A DNA stretch of 42,926 nucleotides, taken from assembly GCF_017940685.1 (NCBI RefSeq), contig NZ_JAGAYD010000028.1, forward strand, positions 1 to 42,926, given 5' to 3'. The number at the start of each line of letters is the position of its first letter. Position 1 is the stretch's first letter. Both the position numbers and the translations under genes were made by a program. Source of the stretch: Butyrivibrio sp. GTDB lineage: Bacteria > Bacillota > Clostridia > Lachnospirales > Lachnospiraceae. Shown here piece by piece: positions 17,314 to 26,188 of the stretch. Below the pieces are notes generated by a model that worked only from the letters and a program-made list of their open reading frames with translations, searched no databases and had not been told where the DNA came from.

Positions 17314-18366
17314 ATGGATAAACAGGAGAAAATAAAGATTGCAATTACTGCAGGTATTGCAGCAGTAATTTTACTGATCTTGGTTTTAGTGCTTACGCTT
17401 TCTGGTGCTAAGGATAATGGAGATGATCAAAAGCTAAGTGAGAGTATACAGGAATATGCTGACATTGCAGCAAGCAGCGCCTCTGTAGAAGATGTGATAA
17501 CAGCTTCAGATGAAAGCAGCAGCGAGGATTCAGCAGAGGAAGTGGCAGAAGATAGTAGCGCCGCTTCCAGCAGCCAGTCGGTAGATGTTCTTACTACAAC
17601 TTCAAAAATGGAAGCTGCAAAGGAGACTGTATCTGGTAACAGCTTTTATGCTACTGATAAGGCAACTTTAAAGAATGTATATAAGGGACTTAAGATCGAT
17701 GTTAAGTCTCAGCTTGAAGAGCTTTATACTTACTGGTCTGATGATAATACTGCAGCTGTAAGGGATCTTGCACACCTTGAAAGATTTGAGGCTATGTCAT
17801 ACCAGCTTTGTGGAACTAATGATTTTTACTATTATGGTGAAACAAATAGTGATGGCAAGCCAAATGGAACTGGCGTAGCGGTATATGGAGACGATCAGTA
17901 TTATTATGGACAGTGGTCTGATGGACTTAGAAGCGGCAATGGAACCTGGATTTCTTTTTACCCAGACTATAGTCAGTATGTAGTTACAGAGCACATGTAT
18001 TCAGGACAGTGGGATAATGACCTTCCAAATGGCAAGGGACAGGAGCACTATGACTACAATTTTGGGGATATGAATAAGGCTGATTACTATCTTCAGAATG
18101 CAATTGGTGAGTTTTCAAATGGCCTATATAACGGAGAAATGTATATCATAACTGTAGATAAGGATGAGAATACCATAGAGTGGGTCGGTACCTGCAAAAA
18201 TGGCTCATGGGAGCAGGTTCTTTACTCTACAGTTGATAAAAATGGCAGGGCACCATACTTGTCACAGAGAGAGGACTCTGAGCGCCATTTGTACATGACA
18301 ATGGAAGGCGCTAAGAATAACGGCGTCAGGGGTATTATTTACGGCGGAAGTGTAAAAGGATACTGA
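17314..18366 (+). CDS. membrane-anchored MORN-repeat protein
   Basis: Function unknown. The chosen ATG at 17314 (350 aa) follows GGAGAG at a good distance; an in-frame GTG at 17269 would place the -10 box inside the gene. A single N-terminal membrane helix (about 8-29) is followed by a Ser/Glu/Ala-rich low-complexity linker (about 45-95) and an extracytoplasmic part with MORN-type repeats (about residues 165-260: YYYGETNSDGKPNGTG, YYYGQWSDGLRSGNGTW, MYSGQWDNDLPNGKG). MORN repeats usually mediate lipid or protein contact. The stop lies one base before the rlmH start codon, so translation is probably coupled to rlmH. Confidence 0.85.
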   Translation: MDKQEKIKIAITAGIAAVILLILVLVLTLSGAKDNGDDQKLSESIQEYADIAASSASVEDVITASDESSSEDSAEEVAEDSSAASSSQSVDVLTTTSKMEAAKETVSGNSFYATDKATLKNVYKGLKIDVKSQLEELYTYWSDDNTAAVRDLAHLERFEAMSYQLCGTNDFYYYGETNSDGKPNGTGVAVYGDDQYYYGQWSDGLRSGNGTWISFYPDYSQYVVTEHMYSGQWDNDLPNGKGQEHYDYNFGDMNKADYYLQNAIGEFSNGLYNGEMYIITVDKDENTIEWVGTCKNGSWEQVLYSTVDKNGRAPYLSQREDSERHLYMTMEGAKNNGVRGIIYGGSVKGY

Positions 18367-18367
18367 T

Positions 18368-18847
18368 TTGGTAAAGATAAGTATTATCTGTGTAGGTAAG
18401 ATTAAGGAAAAATACTGGCTTGATGCGATCGCAGAGTACTCCAAGAGGCTTTCAAGATACTGCAAGCTAAATATCATCGAAGTTGCTGATGAAAAGACAC
18501 CAGATGATGCATCAGATGCTGAGTGTGATGCAATAAAAAAGAAAGAGGCTGATAAGATACTTAAAAAGATCGACAGCCAGGGGCTTGTGTGTACATTGGA
18601 AATCGCAGGGAAGCGCTTTACTTCAGAAGGCTTTGCTTCTTTCATTGATGGAAGCAGCACAAGGACCAGTCACATCCAGTTTGTGATCGGAGGTTCTCTT
18701 GGACTTCACAGAAGCGTCCTTGATCAGTCTGATATGGGGATCAGTTTTTCAGATATGACATTTCCTCATCAGATGATGAGAGTGATCTTGTTAGAACAGA
18801 TATACAGGGGCTTTCGTATTACAAACGGTGAGCCTTATCACAAGTAA
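18368..18847 (+). CDS. rlmH: 23S rRNA (pseudouridine1915-N3)-methyltransferase RlmH
   Basis: SPOUT methyltransferase that methylates pseudouridine 1915 in helix 69 of 23S rRNA, using S-adenosylmethionine. The 159 residues begin with VKISIICVGKIKEKYWLDAI, YSKRLSRY, and end with the knotted SAM site: FVIGGSLGLH, FSDMTFPHQMMRVILLEQIY, and the terminal NGEPYHK. All are diagnostic. The start is a TTG at 18368, supported by AAAGGA (18355-18360) seven bases before it and by family length. It begins one base after the stop of the MORN gene. Confidence 0.96.
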   Translation: MVKISIICVGKIKEKYWLDAIAEYSKRLSRYCKLNIIEVADEKTPDDASDAECDAIKKKEADKILKKIDSQGLVCTLEIAGKRFTSEGFASFIDGSSTRTSHIQFVIGGSLGLHRSVLDQSDMGISFSDMTFPHQMMRVILLEQIYRGFRITNGEPYHK

Positions 18848-18867
18848 TATGGGGATAGATCTTTTAT

Positions 18868-19920
18868 ATGAGTGAGATTACAGAACTTAGGCTTTCTCTC
18901 ACAGCAGAGGATGAGAGAAGTATTTTTGGGGACAACGACAACTACATAAGAAAAATAGAAAAAAGCCTTTCTGTTGAAATAATCGACAGAAATGGCGAGC
19001 TTCACATAATTGGCGACAGGGAAGGCGTAAGCAATGCTTCTCAGATAATAAGGGATCTGGTAAAGCTGTCAAGACGCGGATCTTCTATAGAGGAGCAGAG
19101 TATAGACTATGCCATTTCTCTTAAGAAGGACAAAGAGACAATTGGTCTTTCAGAGGATGAGGAAAAGAATAGCTTATCCTACATCGATACAGATGTTATC
19201 TGTCATACGATAAGTGGTAAGCCAATAAAACCCAAGACTCTTGGTCAAAAGAAATACATAGATGCTATAAGGAATAAAATGATAGTCTTTGGACTTGGTC
19301 CAGCGGGTACTGGTAAGACATACCTTGCTATGGCTATGGCCATCACCGCATTTCAAAGGGAAGAGGTTGGAAGGATCATTCTTACAAGACCTGCTATAGA
19401 AGCTGGAGAGAAGCTGGGATTCTTACCTGGAGATCTGCAGAGCAAGGTTGACCCATACCTCAGGCCTCTTTATGATGCCCTTTACCAGATCATGGGTACA
19501 GAGAACTTCCTTAAAAACATGGAGAAGGGACTGATCGAGGTTGCGCCTCTTGCTTACATGAGAGGGAGGACCCTTGATAATGCCTTCATAATTCTGGACG
19601 AAGCACAGAACACAACTCCTGCCCAGATGAAGATGTTCCTTACACGTATCGGATTTGGATCAAAGGTGATTATAACTGGAGATTCATCACAGAAGGATTT
19701 ATCTCCTGATGTAAAGTCTGGCCTTGATATTGCAGAAAGCGTCCTTAAGGGAATCGATGATATAGCCTTCTGCAATCTGACAAGTGCTGATGTTGTAAGG
19801 CATCCACTTGTTCAAAAGATTGTCAAAGCCTACGAGGACTACGAAAAGAAAGCTGCAAATAAGCAGGCTAAGAGAAAAATTCAGAAGGTGGAGAGACAAA
19901 GGTCGAATGGAAGGGGATAA
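18868..19920 (+). CDS. phoH: PhoH-like ATPase
   Basis: PhoH/YbeZ family NTPase, commonly next to ybeY and linked to RNA processing. The 350 residues carry an N-terminal KH-like region (about 1-70), Walker A GLGPAGTGKT (residues 142-151) and Walker B AFIILDEAQNTT (around 239-250), plus LTRPAIEAGEKLGFLPGDL and the C-terminal ITGDSSQKDL. The C-terminal tail is basic. It overlaps the following membrane HD gene by 14 bases and belongs to the run phoH - HD - ybeY seen widely in Firmicutes. Confidence 0.95.
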   Translation: MSEITELRLSLTAEDERSIFGDNDNYIRKIEKSLSVEIIDRNGELHIIGDREGVSNASQIIRDLVKLSRRGSSIEEQSIDYAISLKKDKETIGLSEDEEKNSLSYIDTDVICHTISGKPIKPKTLGQKKYIDAIRNKMIVFGLGPAGTGKTYLAMAMAITAFQREEVGRIILTRPAIEAGEKLGFLPGDLQSKVDPYLRPLYDALYQIMGTENFLKNMEKGLIEVAPLAYMRGRTLDNAFIILDEAQNTTPAQMKMFLTRIGFGSKVIITGDSSQKDLSPDVKSGLDIAESVLKGIDDIAFCNLTSADVVRHPLVQKIVKAYEDYEKKAANKQAKRKIQKVERQRSNGRG

Positions 19921-21115
19921 ATCTGCATCAAGATATAATCTGATATATATGGCGCTTTTTCTTTTCACTGGCGCGTTTGTTTTTGCATTTTCATTTATTG
20001 TTGGGAAAAGCTATGAGGCCATACTAAGAAACACTGTTGTTTCAATGCTTTCAGCTGGAACAGTTCTGTTTATGATAAGGGATGCCATGGGAAGGGGACC
20101 AGAGGGCTTTTCTTATGACAACTATTACAGAAAGATAAGATTTATCGTAGTCTTTGCCGGAATGGTTGTTTTGTCCTGCGTGCTGTCCCTGGTTCCAAAT
20201 GAGTTTTGGCCGTATATGTCACTGTTTGTGATACTGGCTTTGTTTTCTAACAGCGAAATTGGAATGATTGCTGGTATTTCTTTTACCACAATATCAGTTA
20301 TGCTTGAGAAAAATGGTGGTTTTGGTGAACTGTTTATGTATGTTCTTGCAGGGGCAGTAGCCATAGCGCTTTTTCGTGACCTTAAGGAAAATACTGCTAT
20401 TGGCCTTCCGGTATTTATATCGCTGCTGATGCAGGCTGTGCTTATAATAGCTTACAATGTGCTGTTCCAGAACAGGACATTTTCTATAAATATCCTGATC
20501 CTTCCGATCCTTAACCTTATGCTGAATCTTATTATTCTCCTGGTGTTCCTCAACATGTTCGGAGTTTACGTTATCCGTAAGTCCAACGACATGTATATGG
20601 AGATAAACGACGTATCATACCCGCTTCTTGTAAGCCTAAAGGAAAAGGATAAGGATGAGTATTTCAGAGCTATCCACACAGGATATCTGGCAGAAAGAAT
20701 TGCACTTGGCCTTGGCTTTAACGACAGAGCTGTTAAGGCCTGTGCTTATTATCACAGGATCGGTGTGCTGGATGGAGGCCTTAAGTGGTCAGATGTAGAG
20801 CATTACTATGTCGATAATAATTTCCCAATTGAGGCAGTAGAATTCCTTCACGAATATATCGAGCCTCCAAAGGGATGTGTGAAGTCAAAAGAGGCGCTTG
20901 CTGTCCAGTTATCAGAGACTGTCATAGCCTCAATAATGTATCTTATCAAACAGAATAAAGATGCTAAAATAGATTATGACAAGCTTATTGATAATCTCTT
21001 TGACAAGAAAGAGGCAAGCGGAGAATTAAAGGATTATGCAGTTACCTTCATGGAATATGACAGGATGAGGGCAATCTTAAAGAAAGAGAAGCTTTACTAT
21101 GACTTTTTACGTTGA
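19907..21115 (+). CDS. polytopic membrane protein with degenerate HD domain (PgpH-position)
   Basis: 402 residues from ATG 19907, chosen because the open frame from 19808 would overlap phoH by 113 bases while this start has AAAGG just before it and overlaps by 14. Six or seven hydrophobic helices fill residues 10-215; a cytoplasmic HD-like domain follows (about 225-395). Between phoH and ybeY Firmicutes usually carry PgpH, a c-di-AMP phosphodiesterase of about 700-850 residues with a large external domain. Here the external domain is absent and the metal motif is changed: His257 (IHTGYLAER) is kept, but the HD pair reads His283-Arg284 (YYHRIGVLDGG). It is likely a PgpH relative that has lost catalysis; that relationship is inferred from position and topology. 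Confidence 0.75.
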   Translation: MEGDKSASRYNLIYMALFLFTGAFVFAFSFIVGKSYEAILRNTVVSMLSAGTVLFMIRDAMGRGPEGFSYDNYYRKIRFIVVFAGMVVLSCVLSLVPNEFWPYMSLFVILALFSNSEIGMIAGISFTTISVMLEKNGGFGELFMYVLAGAVAIALFRDLKENTAIGLPVFISLLMQAVLIIAYNVLFQNRTFSINILILPILNLMLNLIILLVFLNMFGVYVIRKSNDMYMEINDVSYPLLVSLKEKDKDEYFRAIHTGYLAERIALGLGFNDRAVKACAYYHRIGVLDGGLKWSDVEHYYVDNNFPIEAVEFLHEYIEPPKGCVKSKEALAVQLSETVIASIMYLIKQNKDAKIDYDKLIDNLFDKKEASGELKDYAVTFMEYDRMRAILKKEKLYYDFLR

Positions 21116-21602
21116 GAATGAAGTAAATGCTGAGTTTGATTTTGATATAGAAAAGCTATCTACTATGGTAGCAGGTAGAGTTCTTGAATCAGAAGGCTGC
21201 GATTATGATGTGGAAATTGGCCTTACCATTACAGATGATGAGGGGATAAAAGAGCTAAACAGTCAGTTTAGGGATATAGACAAGCCAACGGATGTCTTAT
21301 CCTTTCCAAACGTGAATTATGAAACTCCTGGGGATTTTTCAGTTATTGAATCAGACCAGAAGGTTGACCTTATAAATCCTGATAGCGGCAAGATAATGTT
21401 TGGGGACATTGTCATCAATGAGAAAAGAGTCAGAGATCAGGCCGCTGAATATGGTCATAGTGAGAAGAGGGAGTTTGCTTTTTTGGTGGCCCATTCAATG
21501 CTCCATCTTTGTGGATATGACCACATGGAAAATGATGAGGCTGCTGTAATGGAAAAGAAGCAGGAGGAGGTTCTAAGTAGCCTTGGTATAACAAGGGACT
21601 AA
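21099..21602 (+). CDS. ybeY: endoribonuclease YbeY (rRNA maturation factor)
   Basis: Zn-dependent protein needed for 16S rRNA 3' processing and ribosome quality control. The 167 residues hold the family motifs IKELNSQFRDIDKPTDVLSF, GDIVINEKRV and the zinc-binding HSMLHLCGYDHMENDE, with three His ligands. The start overlaps the preceding HD gene by 17 bases, indicating coupling. Taken with rnr-smpB-ssrA and rlmH it adds to the RNA-quality theme of the window. Confidence 0.96.
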   Translation: MTFYVENEVNAEFDFDIEKLSTMVAGRVLESEGCDYDVEIGLTITDDEGIKELNSQFRDIDKPTDVLSFPNVNYETPGDFSVIESDQKVDLINPDSGKIMFGDIVINEKRVRDQAAEYGHSEKREFAFLVAHSMLHLCGYDHMENDEAAVMEKKQEEVLSSLGITRD

Positions 21603-21642
21603 GAGCTTTAGTTTTTAAGTATTGTTGTGGGAGAACGCCGTA

Positions 21643-23283
21643 GTGAAGACGTATGCAGAAGCTAAACGAATAAGACCAGATATACTTACAGCAGCTGTGT
21701 ATATTTCTGCATGTATACTCATGGTCTTTTTGATCATATCAGAAAAGATATTTGGGGATACGGGAATGTATTTTGCCTCAGGTCCTTTGTCCATTTATCT
21801 GTTATTTTATTTAGGGCTTGTTTTATCAGTTCAAAAAGCAGTTTATATAATGGTCAGGCTAAGGGCCAGAAGATCTCAGTACTTAAATGCTGAGACTAAT
21901 ATGCAAAGATCAATGAGGATTTTTTCACTGGCAGGAATTTTTGCCGGAGTGGTCCTTATTCTTGCCTGCTTCCCCATTTCCACAAAGGGATTTGGAACAG
22001 AAAGAGGTTATATTCAGATCATAATGGCAGGAGCTTGCGTCCTGTTTTTGGGAATTCAGGGAGTGCTTCGGGGATATCTTCAGGGAATTGGTTATACCAA
22101 GCCAATTGTTATCTCAGATATGCTGGTGGCAATAGTTTCTTTTGTTTCTGGTGTCATTATATCAGGAGTTTTATACAGCTATGGAACCAAGGTAAATGAC
22201 CTTTTACATGTGGATGAGTTTTCATCGGTATATGGCTCTGTTGGAATGATGGCTGGTATTCTGATAGGATCTCTATCAGGCTTTATCCAGAGTGTTATCA
22301 GTTACAACTTAAGAAAAAATGAGATAGCAAGCTTTGTAAAAACAGGGGCACCCAGGTATCTTGATAATAAAAATGATGTTTTGACAGGCATAAGACCTAT
22401 AATGCTTCTTTACTGTGCTCCTGCACTTGTGTTTATTTTTGACCAGTGCTTTTACTCAGTCTATATGAGAAAGGTGCACGAGGATATTGATTTTAAGACT
22501 GTTTATGGCATGGCTTTTGGAAGAGTAGAAGTTCTTGCTATTTTGATCATGCTTATATGCTGCATTCCGTTTATTAAATCTCTTAACAGGATCATGGCAA
22601 GAGTTGAAAGGGATGAGCATGAGGGATCAAGGGAGAGATTCAGAGGTTTTATGCGCTTTTCCAATATGCTCTTTATTCCTGTCACAGTATTTGTACTTGC
22701 GGCAAATGAGCTTTTAATGACTTCGGTTTATGGAAAGAGCAGCAACCTTGCCAATTCTTCACTGATGCTGGGATCACTGCTCATATATTTTGTCGGGTAT
22801 ATGGTTATGTTTTCGTGGCTTCTTAGCCACATGGGCAAATCGGTTCTGACAATGTTAAATACCCTGGTATGCCTTGCGTTACATGTAGCGCTGATGATCC
22901 TGTTTGTTCCGGTTTTAAGTCTTGGAATCCTGGGAGTACTTCTTGCTGTCATCATAGCGGCAGCTATATACGATATACTGAATCTTCTTGAGCTTTCCAA
23001 GATCCTTTCAAACAGGCAGGAGTATCTAAAGACATTTTTGATGCCACTTTTGTCATCGGCAATTGCAGGTGTTTTGGTGTTCCTGATAGGAAGACTTCTT
23101 GCCGGACTTATTGGCGAGATTCTGACACTTGTTATCTGTATAGTGGTATTTTGGGTTGTATATATGATAGCGATGATATTTTTACGGGGCGTAAGAGCCC
23201 ATGAGCTTCGCAAAGTCTTTTTAGGTCAGCTCTTTTATGGCATTGCCACAATGATCCAGACAGAAGAGCGGTATGAGGGATAA
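21643..23283 (+). CDS. MOP-superfamily polysaccharide/lipid flippase (MurJ/SpoVB/Wzx-like)
   Basis: Integral membrane protein of 546 residues with about 14 hydrophobic helices, typical of the oligosaccharide-lipid flippase group of the MOP superfamily. I choose GTG 21643 because GGGAG (21629-21633) is nine bases upstream; the frame is open to a TTG at 21622 that lacks such a site. The segment FLGIQGVLRGYLQGIGYTKP matches the family, where this GxxRGxxQG pattern is common. Substrate cannot be told from sequence: candidates are lipid II, a sporulation-type SpoVB role, or another undecaprenyl-linked glycan. The neighbouring flavoprotein starts three bases after its stop. Confidence 0.8.
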   Translation: MKTYAEAKRIRPDILTAAVYISACILMVFLIISEKIFGDTGMYFASGPLSIYLLFYLGLVLSVQKAVYIMVRLRARRSQYLNAETNMQRSMRIFSLAGIFAGVVLILACFPISTKGFGTERGYIQIIMAGACVLFLGIQGVLRGYLQGIGYTKPIVISDMLVAIVSFVSGVIISGVLYSYGTKVNDLLHVDEFSSVYGSVGMMAGILIGSLSGFIQSVISYNLRKNEIASFVKTGAPRYLDNKNDVLTGIRPIMLLYCAPALVFIFDQCFYSVYMRKVHEDIDFKTVYGMAFGRVEVLAILIMLICCIPFIKSLNRIMARVERDEHEGSRERFRGFMRFSNMLFIPVTVFVLAANELLMTSVYGKSSNLANSSLMLGSLLIYFVGYMVMFSWLLSHMGKSVLTMLNTLVCLALHVALMILFVPVLSLGILGVLLAVIIAAAIYDILNLLELSKILSNRQEYLKTFLMPLLSSAIAGVLVFLIGRLLAGLIGEILTLVICIVVFWVVYMIAMIFLRGVRAHELRKVFLGQLFYGIATMIQTEERYEG

Positions 23284-23285
23284 AT

Positions 23286-24509
23286 TTGAGTAAGAAGATT
23301 TATGTGTGTGGCGGCGGCGCATCAGGAATGTGCGCTGCCATATATGCGGCAAGAAATGGCGCAAAGGTTTGCATAATTGAAAAGAACGACTGCCTCGGCA
23401 AAAAGCTCTCCATGACAGGCAATGGGAGATGCAATCTCACCAACCTTAACATGAGTGAAGACTGCTATAATGCTGCCGCAAGAAGCAGAATGAAGGATTG
23501 GCTTGGAACGTATGGCGCGGAAGATGTCATATGTTTTTTTAAATCTCTGGGAGTTGTGGTAAAAAGCGAAGATGGCTATATTTATCCGGTTTCTGGTCAG
23601 GCTAAGACTGTCGTAGATGCTCTGAAAAATGAGATCAAAAGACTCGGTGTAGAGGTGGTTTACAAAGAGCAGCTTAAGTCTGTAGCTGGTCTTGAAGATG
23701 GCTCTTTGGAGATAGTTACAGATAAATCCAGGTACCAGGCAGACAGGAGCATCATTGCAGTTGGCTCTTTATCTGGTGTTAAAAGCACCATGTCTACTGG
23801 TGATGGCTATTACATTTGCAAAAAGCTTGGAATGACAATAAAAGATACATTCCCTGCACTTGTGGGCTTTAAGTGTGAGGAAGATGAGTATCTTCCAGAA
23901 AAGGGAGTAAGGTGCGACGCACGGATATCCTTTATTCTTGGAAGTGAGGTCCTGTCAAGCGAACAGGGGGAACTTCAGATAACATCTGATGGAATATCAG
24001 GAATACCTGTAATGCAGGCTTCAAGAGATGTGATCAGGTTTGTTGAAGAGAAAAAACCTGTATATGCAGCTATTGATTTTTTTCCTGACTACGATGAGAA
24101 TGACTTTGCTTGTCTTAAGAAGGATATGCTTCGCCTTAAGGACGAACGGACTATAGAGGAGTTTCTTTTAGGCTTCGCTAATCAGGGCGTAACAGATATG
24201 ATCCTTGCCAGGATGAAAATATCAAAGACCATGAAGATGAAGAATATTTCCGACAGCTTTGCTGAGTGCATTCTTGACAGCTACAGGAACCTTAAGATAA
24301 AAATTGAAGGCAGCTACGGATATCAGGCATCTCAGGTAACTGCTGGCGGCGTTAGCATAGCTGAAGTTGGAAGCGATTTTTCTTTTAATAAAAACAGGAA
24401 CATTTACGTAATTGGTGAACTTCTGGATGTAGACGGCAGATGCGGCGGATATAACCTTCAGTTTGCCTTTACCAGCGGATCCATCGCAGGATGCGCTTCT
24501 TCCCTATAA
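23286..24509 (+). CDS. HI0933-type flavoprotein (NAD(P)/FAD-dependent oxidoreductase)
   Basis: 407-residue flavoprotein of the HI0933/YhiN family, biochemically poorly known; some members are annotated aminoacetone oxidase. It starts at TTG 23286, three bases after the flippase stop, with GAGGGAT as ribosome site. Visible motifs: N-terminal dinucleotide site CGGGASGMCAAIYAARNG, followed by IIEKNDCLGKKLSMTGNGRCNLTN, which is the family signature; the C-terminal GRCGGYNLQFAFTSGSIAG closes the FAD site. No membrane segments or metal-binding Cys groups. It is followed 17 bases later by another flavoprotein. Confidence 0.9.
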   Translation: MSKKIYVCGGGASGMCAAIYAARNGAKVCIIEKNDCLGKKLSMTGNGRCNLTNLNMSEDCYNAAARSRMKDWLGTYGAEDVICFFKSLGVVVKSEDGYIYPVSGQAKTVVDALKNEIKRLGVEVVYKEQLKSVAGLEDGSLEIVTDKSRYQADRSIIAVGSLSGVKSTMSTGDGYYICKKLGMTIKDTFPALVGFKCEEDEYLPEKGVRCDARISFILGSEVLSSEQGELQITSDGISGIPVMQASRDVIRFVEEKKPVYAAIDFFPDYDENDFACLKKDMLRLKDERTIEEFLLGFANQGVTDMILARMKISKTMKMKNISDSFAECILDSYRNLKIKIEGSYGYQASQVTAGGVSIAEVGSDFSFNKNRNIYVIGELLDVDGRCGGYNLQFAFTSGSIAGCASSL

Positions 24510-24526
24510 GGAATAAGATTTAATTT

Positions 24527-26188
24527 ATGATAAGAATTGGACAGATCAAGTTTGAAATCACTGAAAATACCACATATGACGAGGAAAAAGTAAAAAAGCT
24601 CCTTGCTATTAAGGCTGCAAAAAAGCTTAAGATTTCTGCCTCTGAAATAACAGGGATAGGGATCTCAAAGCACTCCATCGACGCAAGAAAAAAGCCTTTA
24701 CTGTTTGATGTATATGTGGCTGATGTGACAGTAAAAGGTGATGAAGAAAAGATAGTAAAGAGAGCAAAAGATAAGAATATAGCTGTCTTTGCAAAGAAGG
24801 AATATGACTTTTTCAAGGCGGCAGGCACCAAGCCATTTAACTCTGATAAAATGGTTGTGATAGTAGGAGCAGGTCCTGCAGGACTTTTCTGCGGCTATGA
24901 ACTTGCAAAGCATGGCTTTAAGCCGGTTATCCTTGAAAGAGGCGCTGATGTCGATAAGAGGACAGAGATCGTTAATAATTTTTGGAAGGATGGCAAGCTA
25001 AATCCTGCTACCAATGTGCAGTTTGGAGAAGGCGGTGCCGGAACCTTTTCAGATGGTAAGCTTAACACCATGGTTAAGGACAAGGATGGAAGGCTTGACA
25101 GGGTCCTTGATATTTTTGCCTCCCACGGAGCACCAGGCAGGATCAGGTATGAGTCCAAGCCACACATTGGCACTGACATTTTGCGGGAAGTTGTTAAGAA
25201 CATAAGAAATGAATTTATAAGCCTTGGTGGAGAGATACTCTTCGAAAGCCAGGTAACTGATATAAGATTAGATCATGATGGCTCAGTAAAGGCTGCAGTT
25301 TGTGGAGAAAAGGAATACCCCTGCGACTATCTGGTGCTTGCAATCGGGCACAGTGCAAGGGATACCTTCTACATGCTTAAAGATTTGGGAGTTAGCATGC
25401 AGCCTAAGCCCTTTGCAGTGGGCTTTAGGGTTGAACATCCTCAGAGTCTTATTAATGAATCCCAGTATGGCAAAAGAGATATTGGAGCTTTGTCAGCAGC
25501 TCCCTACAAGCTTACTACTACAACAGCTGAGGGCAGAGGCGTTTATTCATTTTGCATGTGCCCCGGGGGATACGTGGTAAATGCATCATCTGAAGAGGGG
25601 ATGCTTGCAGTAAACGGTATGAGCTATAGCGGAAGGAACGGAAAAAACGCCAACTCAGCAATAATCATCACTGTTGATCCAAAGGATTTTGGCACAAGTG
25701 ATGTCTTGTCTGGCGTTGAGTTTCAAAGAGGACTTGAAAAGAAGGCTTATGAACTTGCTGGCGGTAAGATCCCAATTGAATACTATGGGGATTTTAAAAA
25801 GGCTGTAACTGGGGAAGATGCCTTAGATACAGAAGATTCCGGCCTTATAGATGAGCATTTTTCTCCGCAGATGAAGGGAAGTTATGAGTTTTCAGCTGTC
25901 CATGAGATACTTCCAGAAGAGCTTAATAAAGCGTTTGTTGAAGGCATGGAAAACTTTGGAAAGACCATAAAAGGATATAATGACAACAGGGCCCTTGTGT
26001 CTGGTGTTGAGAGCAGAACTTCATCTCCTGTAAGGATAAACAGGGGAAATGACGGCTTTTCTGAGAATATAAAGGGACTGTTCCCCTGCGGAGAAGGCGC
26101 AGGCTATGCAGGAGGTATCATGTCTGCTGCCATGGACGGAATACGGATCGCGCAGCTCCTTGCCAGAAAGGCGGCGGGAATTGACTAA
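24527..26188 (+). CDS. uncharacterised FAD-dependent dehydrogenase (COG2509-like)
   Basis: 553 residues. An N-terminal region of about 100 residues (ATYDEEKVKKLL-like helices, KKPLLFDVYVADVTVKG) precedes the FAD Rossmann motif VVIVGAGPAGLFCGYELAKH (about 110-129) and VILERG. Further conserved pieces: NVQFGEGGAGTFSDGKLNT, IGHSARDTFYML, RTSSPVRI and LFPCGEGAGYAGGIMSAAMD. This matches a widespread family of unknown substrate. Its last 8 bases overlap the start of the 5-formyl-THF cyclo-ligase gene, so the two are translationally coupled. Product is likely a soluble cytoplasmic oxidoreductase. Confidence 0.88.
   Translation: MIRIGQIKFEITENTTYDEEKVKKLLAIKAAKKLKISASEITGIGISKHSIDARKKPLLFDVYVADVTVKGDEEKIVKRAKDKNIAVFAKKEYDFFKAAGTKPFNSDKMVVIVGAGPAGLFCGYELAKHGFKPVILERGADVDKRTEIVNNFWKDGKLNPATNVQFGEGGAGTFSDGKLNTMVKDKDGRLDRVLDIFASHGAPGRIRYESKPHIGTDILREVVKNIRNEFISLGGEILFESQVTDIRLDHDGSVKAAVCGEKEYPCDYLVLAIGHSARDTFYMLKDLGVSMQPKPFAVGFRVEHPQSLINESQYGKRDIGALSAAPYKLTTTTAEGRGVYSFCMCPGGYVVNASSEEGMLAVNGMSYSGRNGKNANSAIIITVDPKDFGTSDVLSGVEFQRGLEKKAYELAGGKIPIEYYGDFKKAVTGEDALDTEDSGLIDEHFSPQMKGSYEFSAVHEILPEELNKAFVEGMENFGKTIKGYNDNRALVSGVESRTSSPVRINRGNDGFSENIKGLFPCGEGAGYAGGIMSAAMDGIRIAQLLARKAAGID

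Noticed and set aside
19808-19906. Longer N-terminus for the HD membrane protein
   Set aside because: It would overlap phoH by 113 bases; ATG 19907 has a ribosome site and a natural 14-base overlap.
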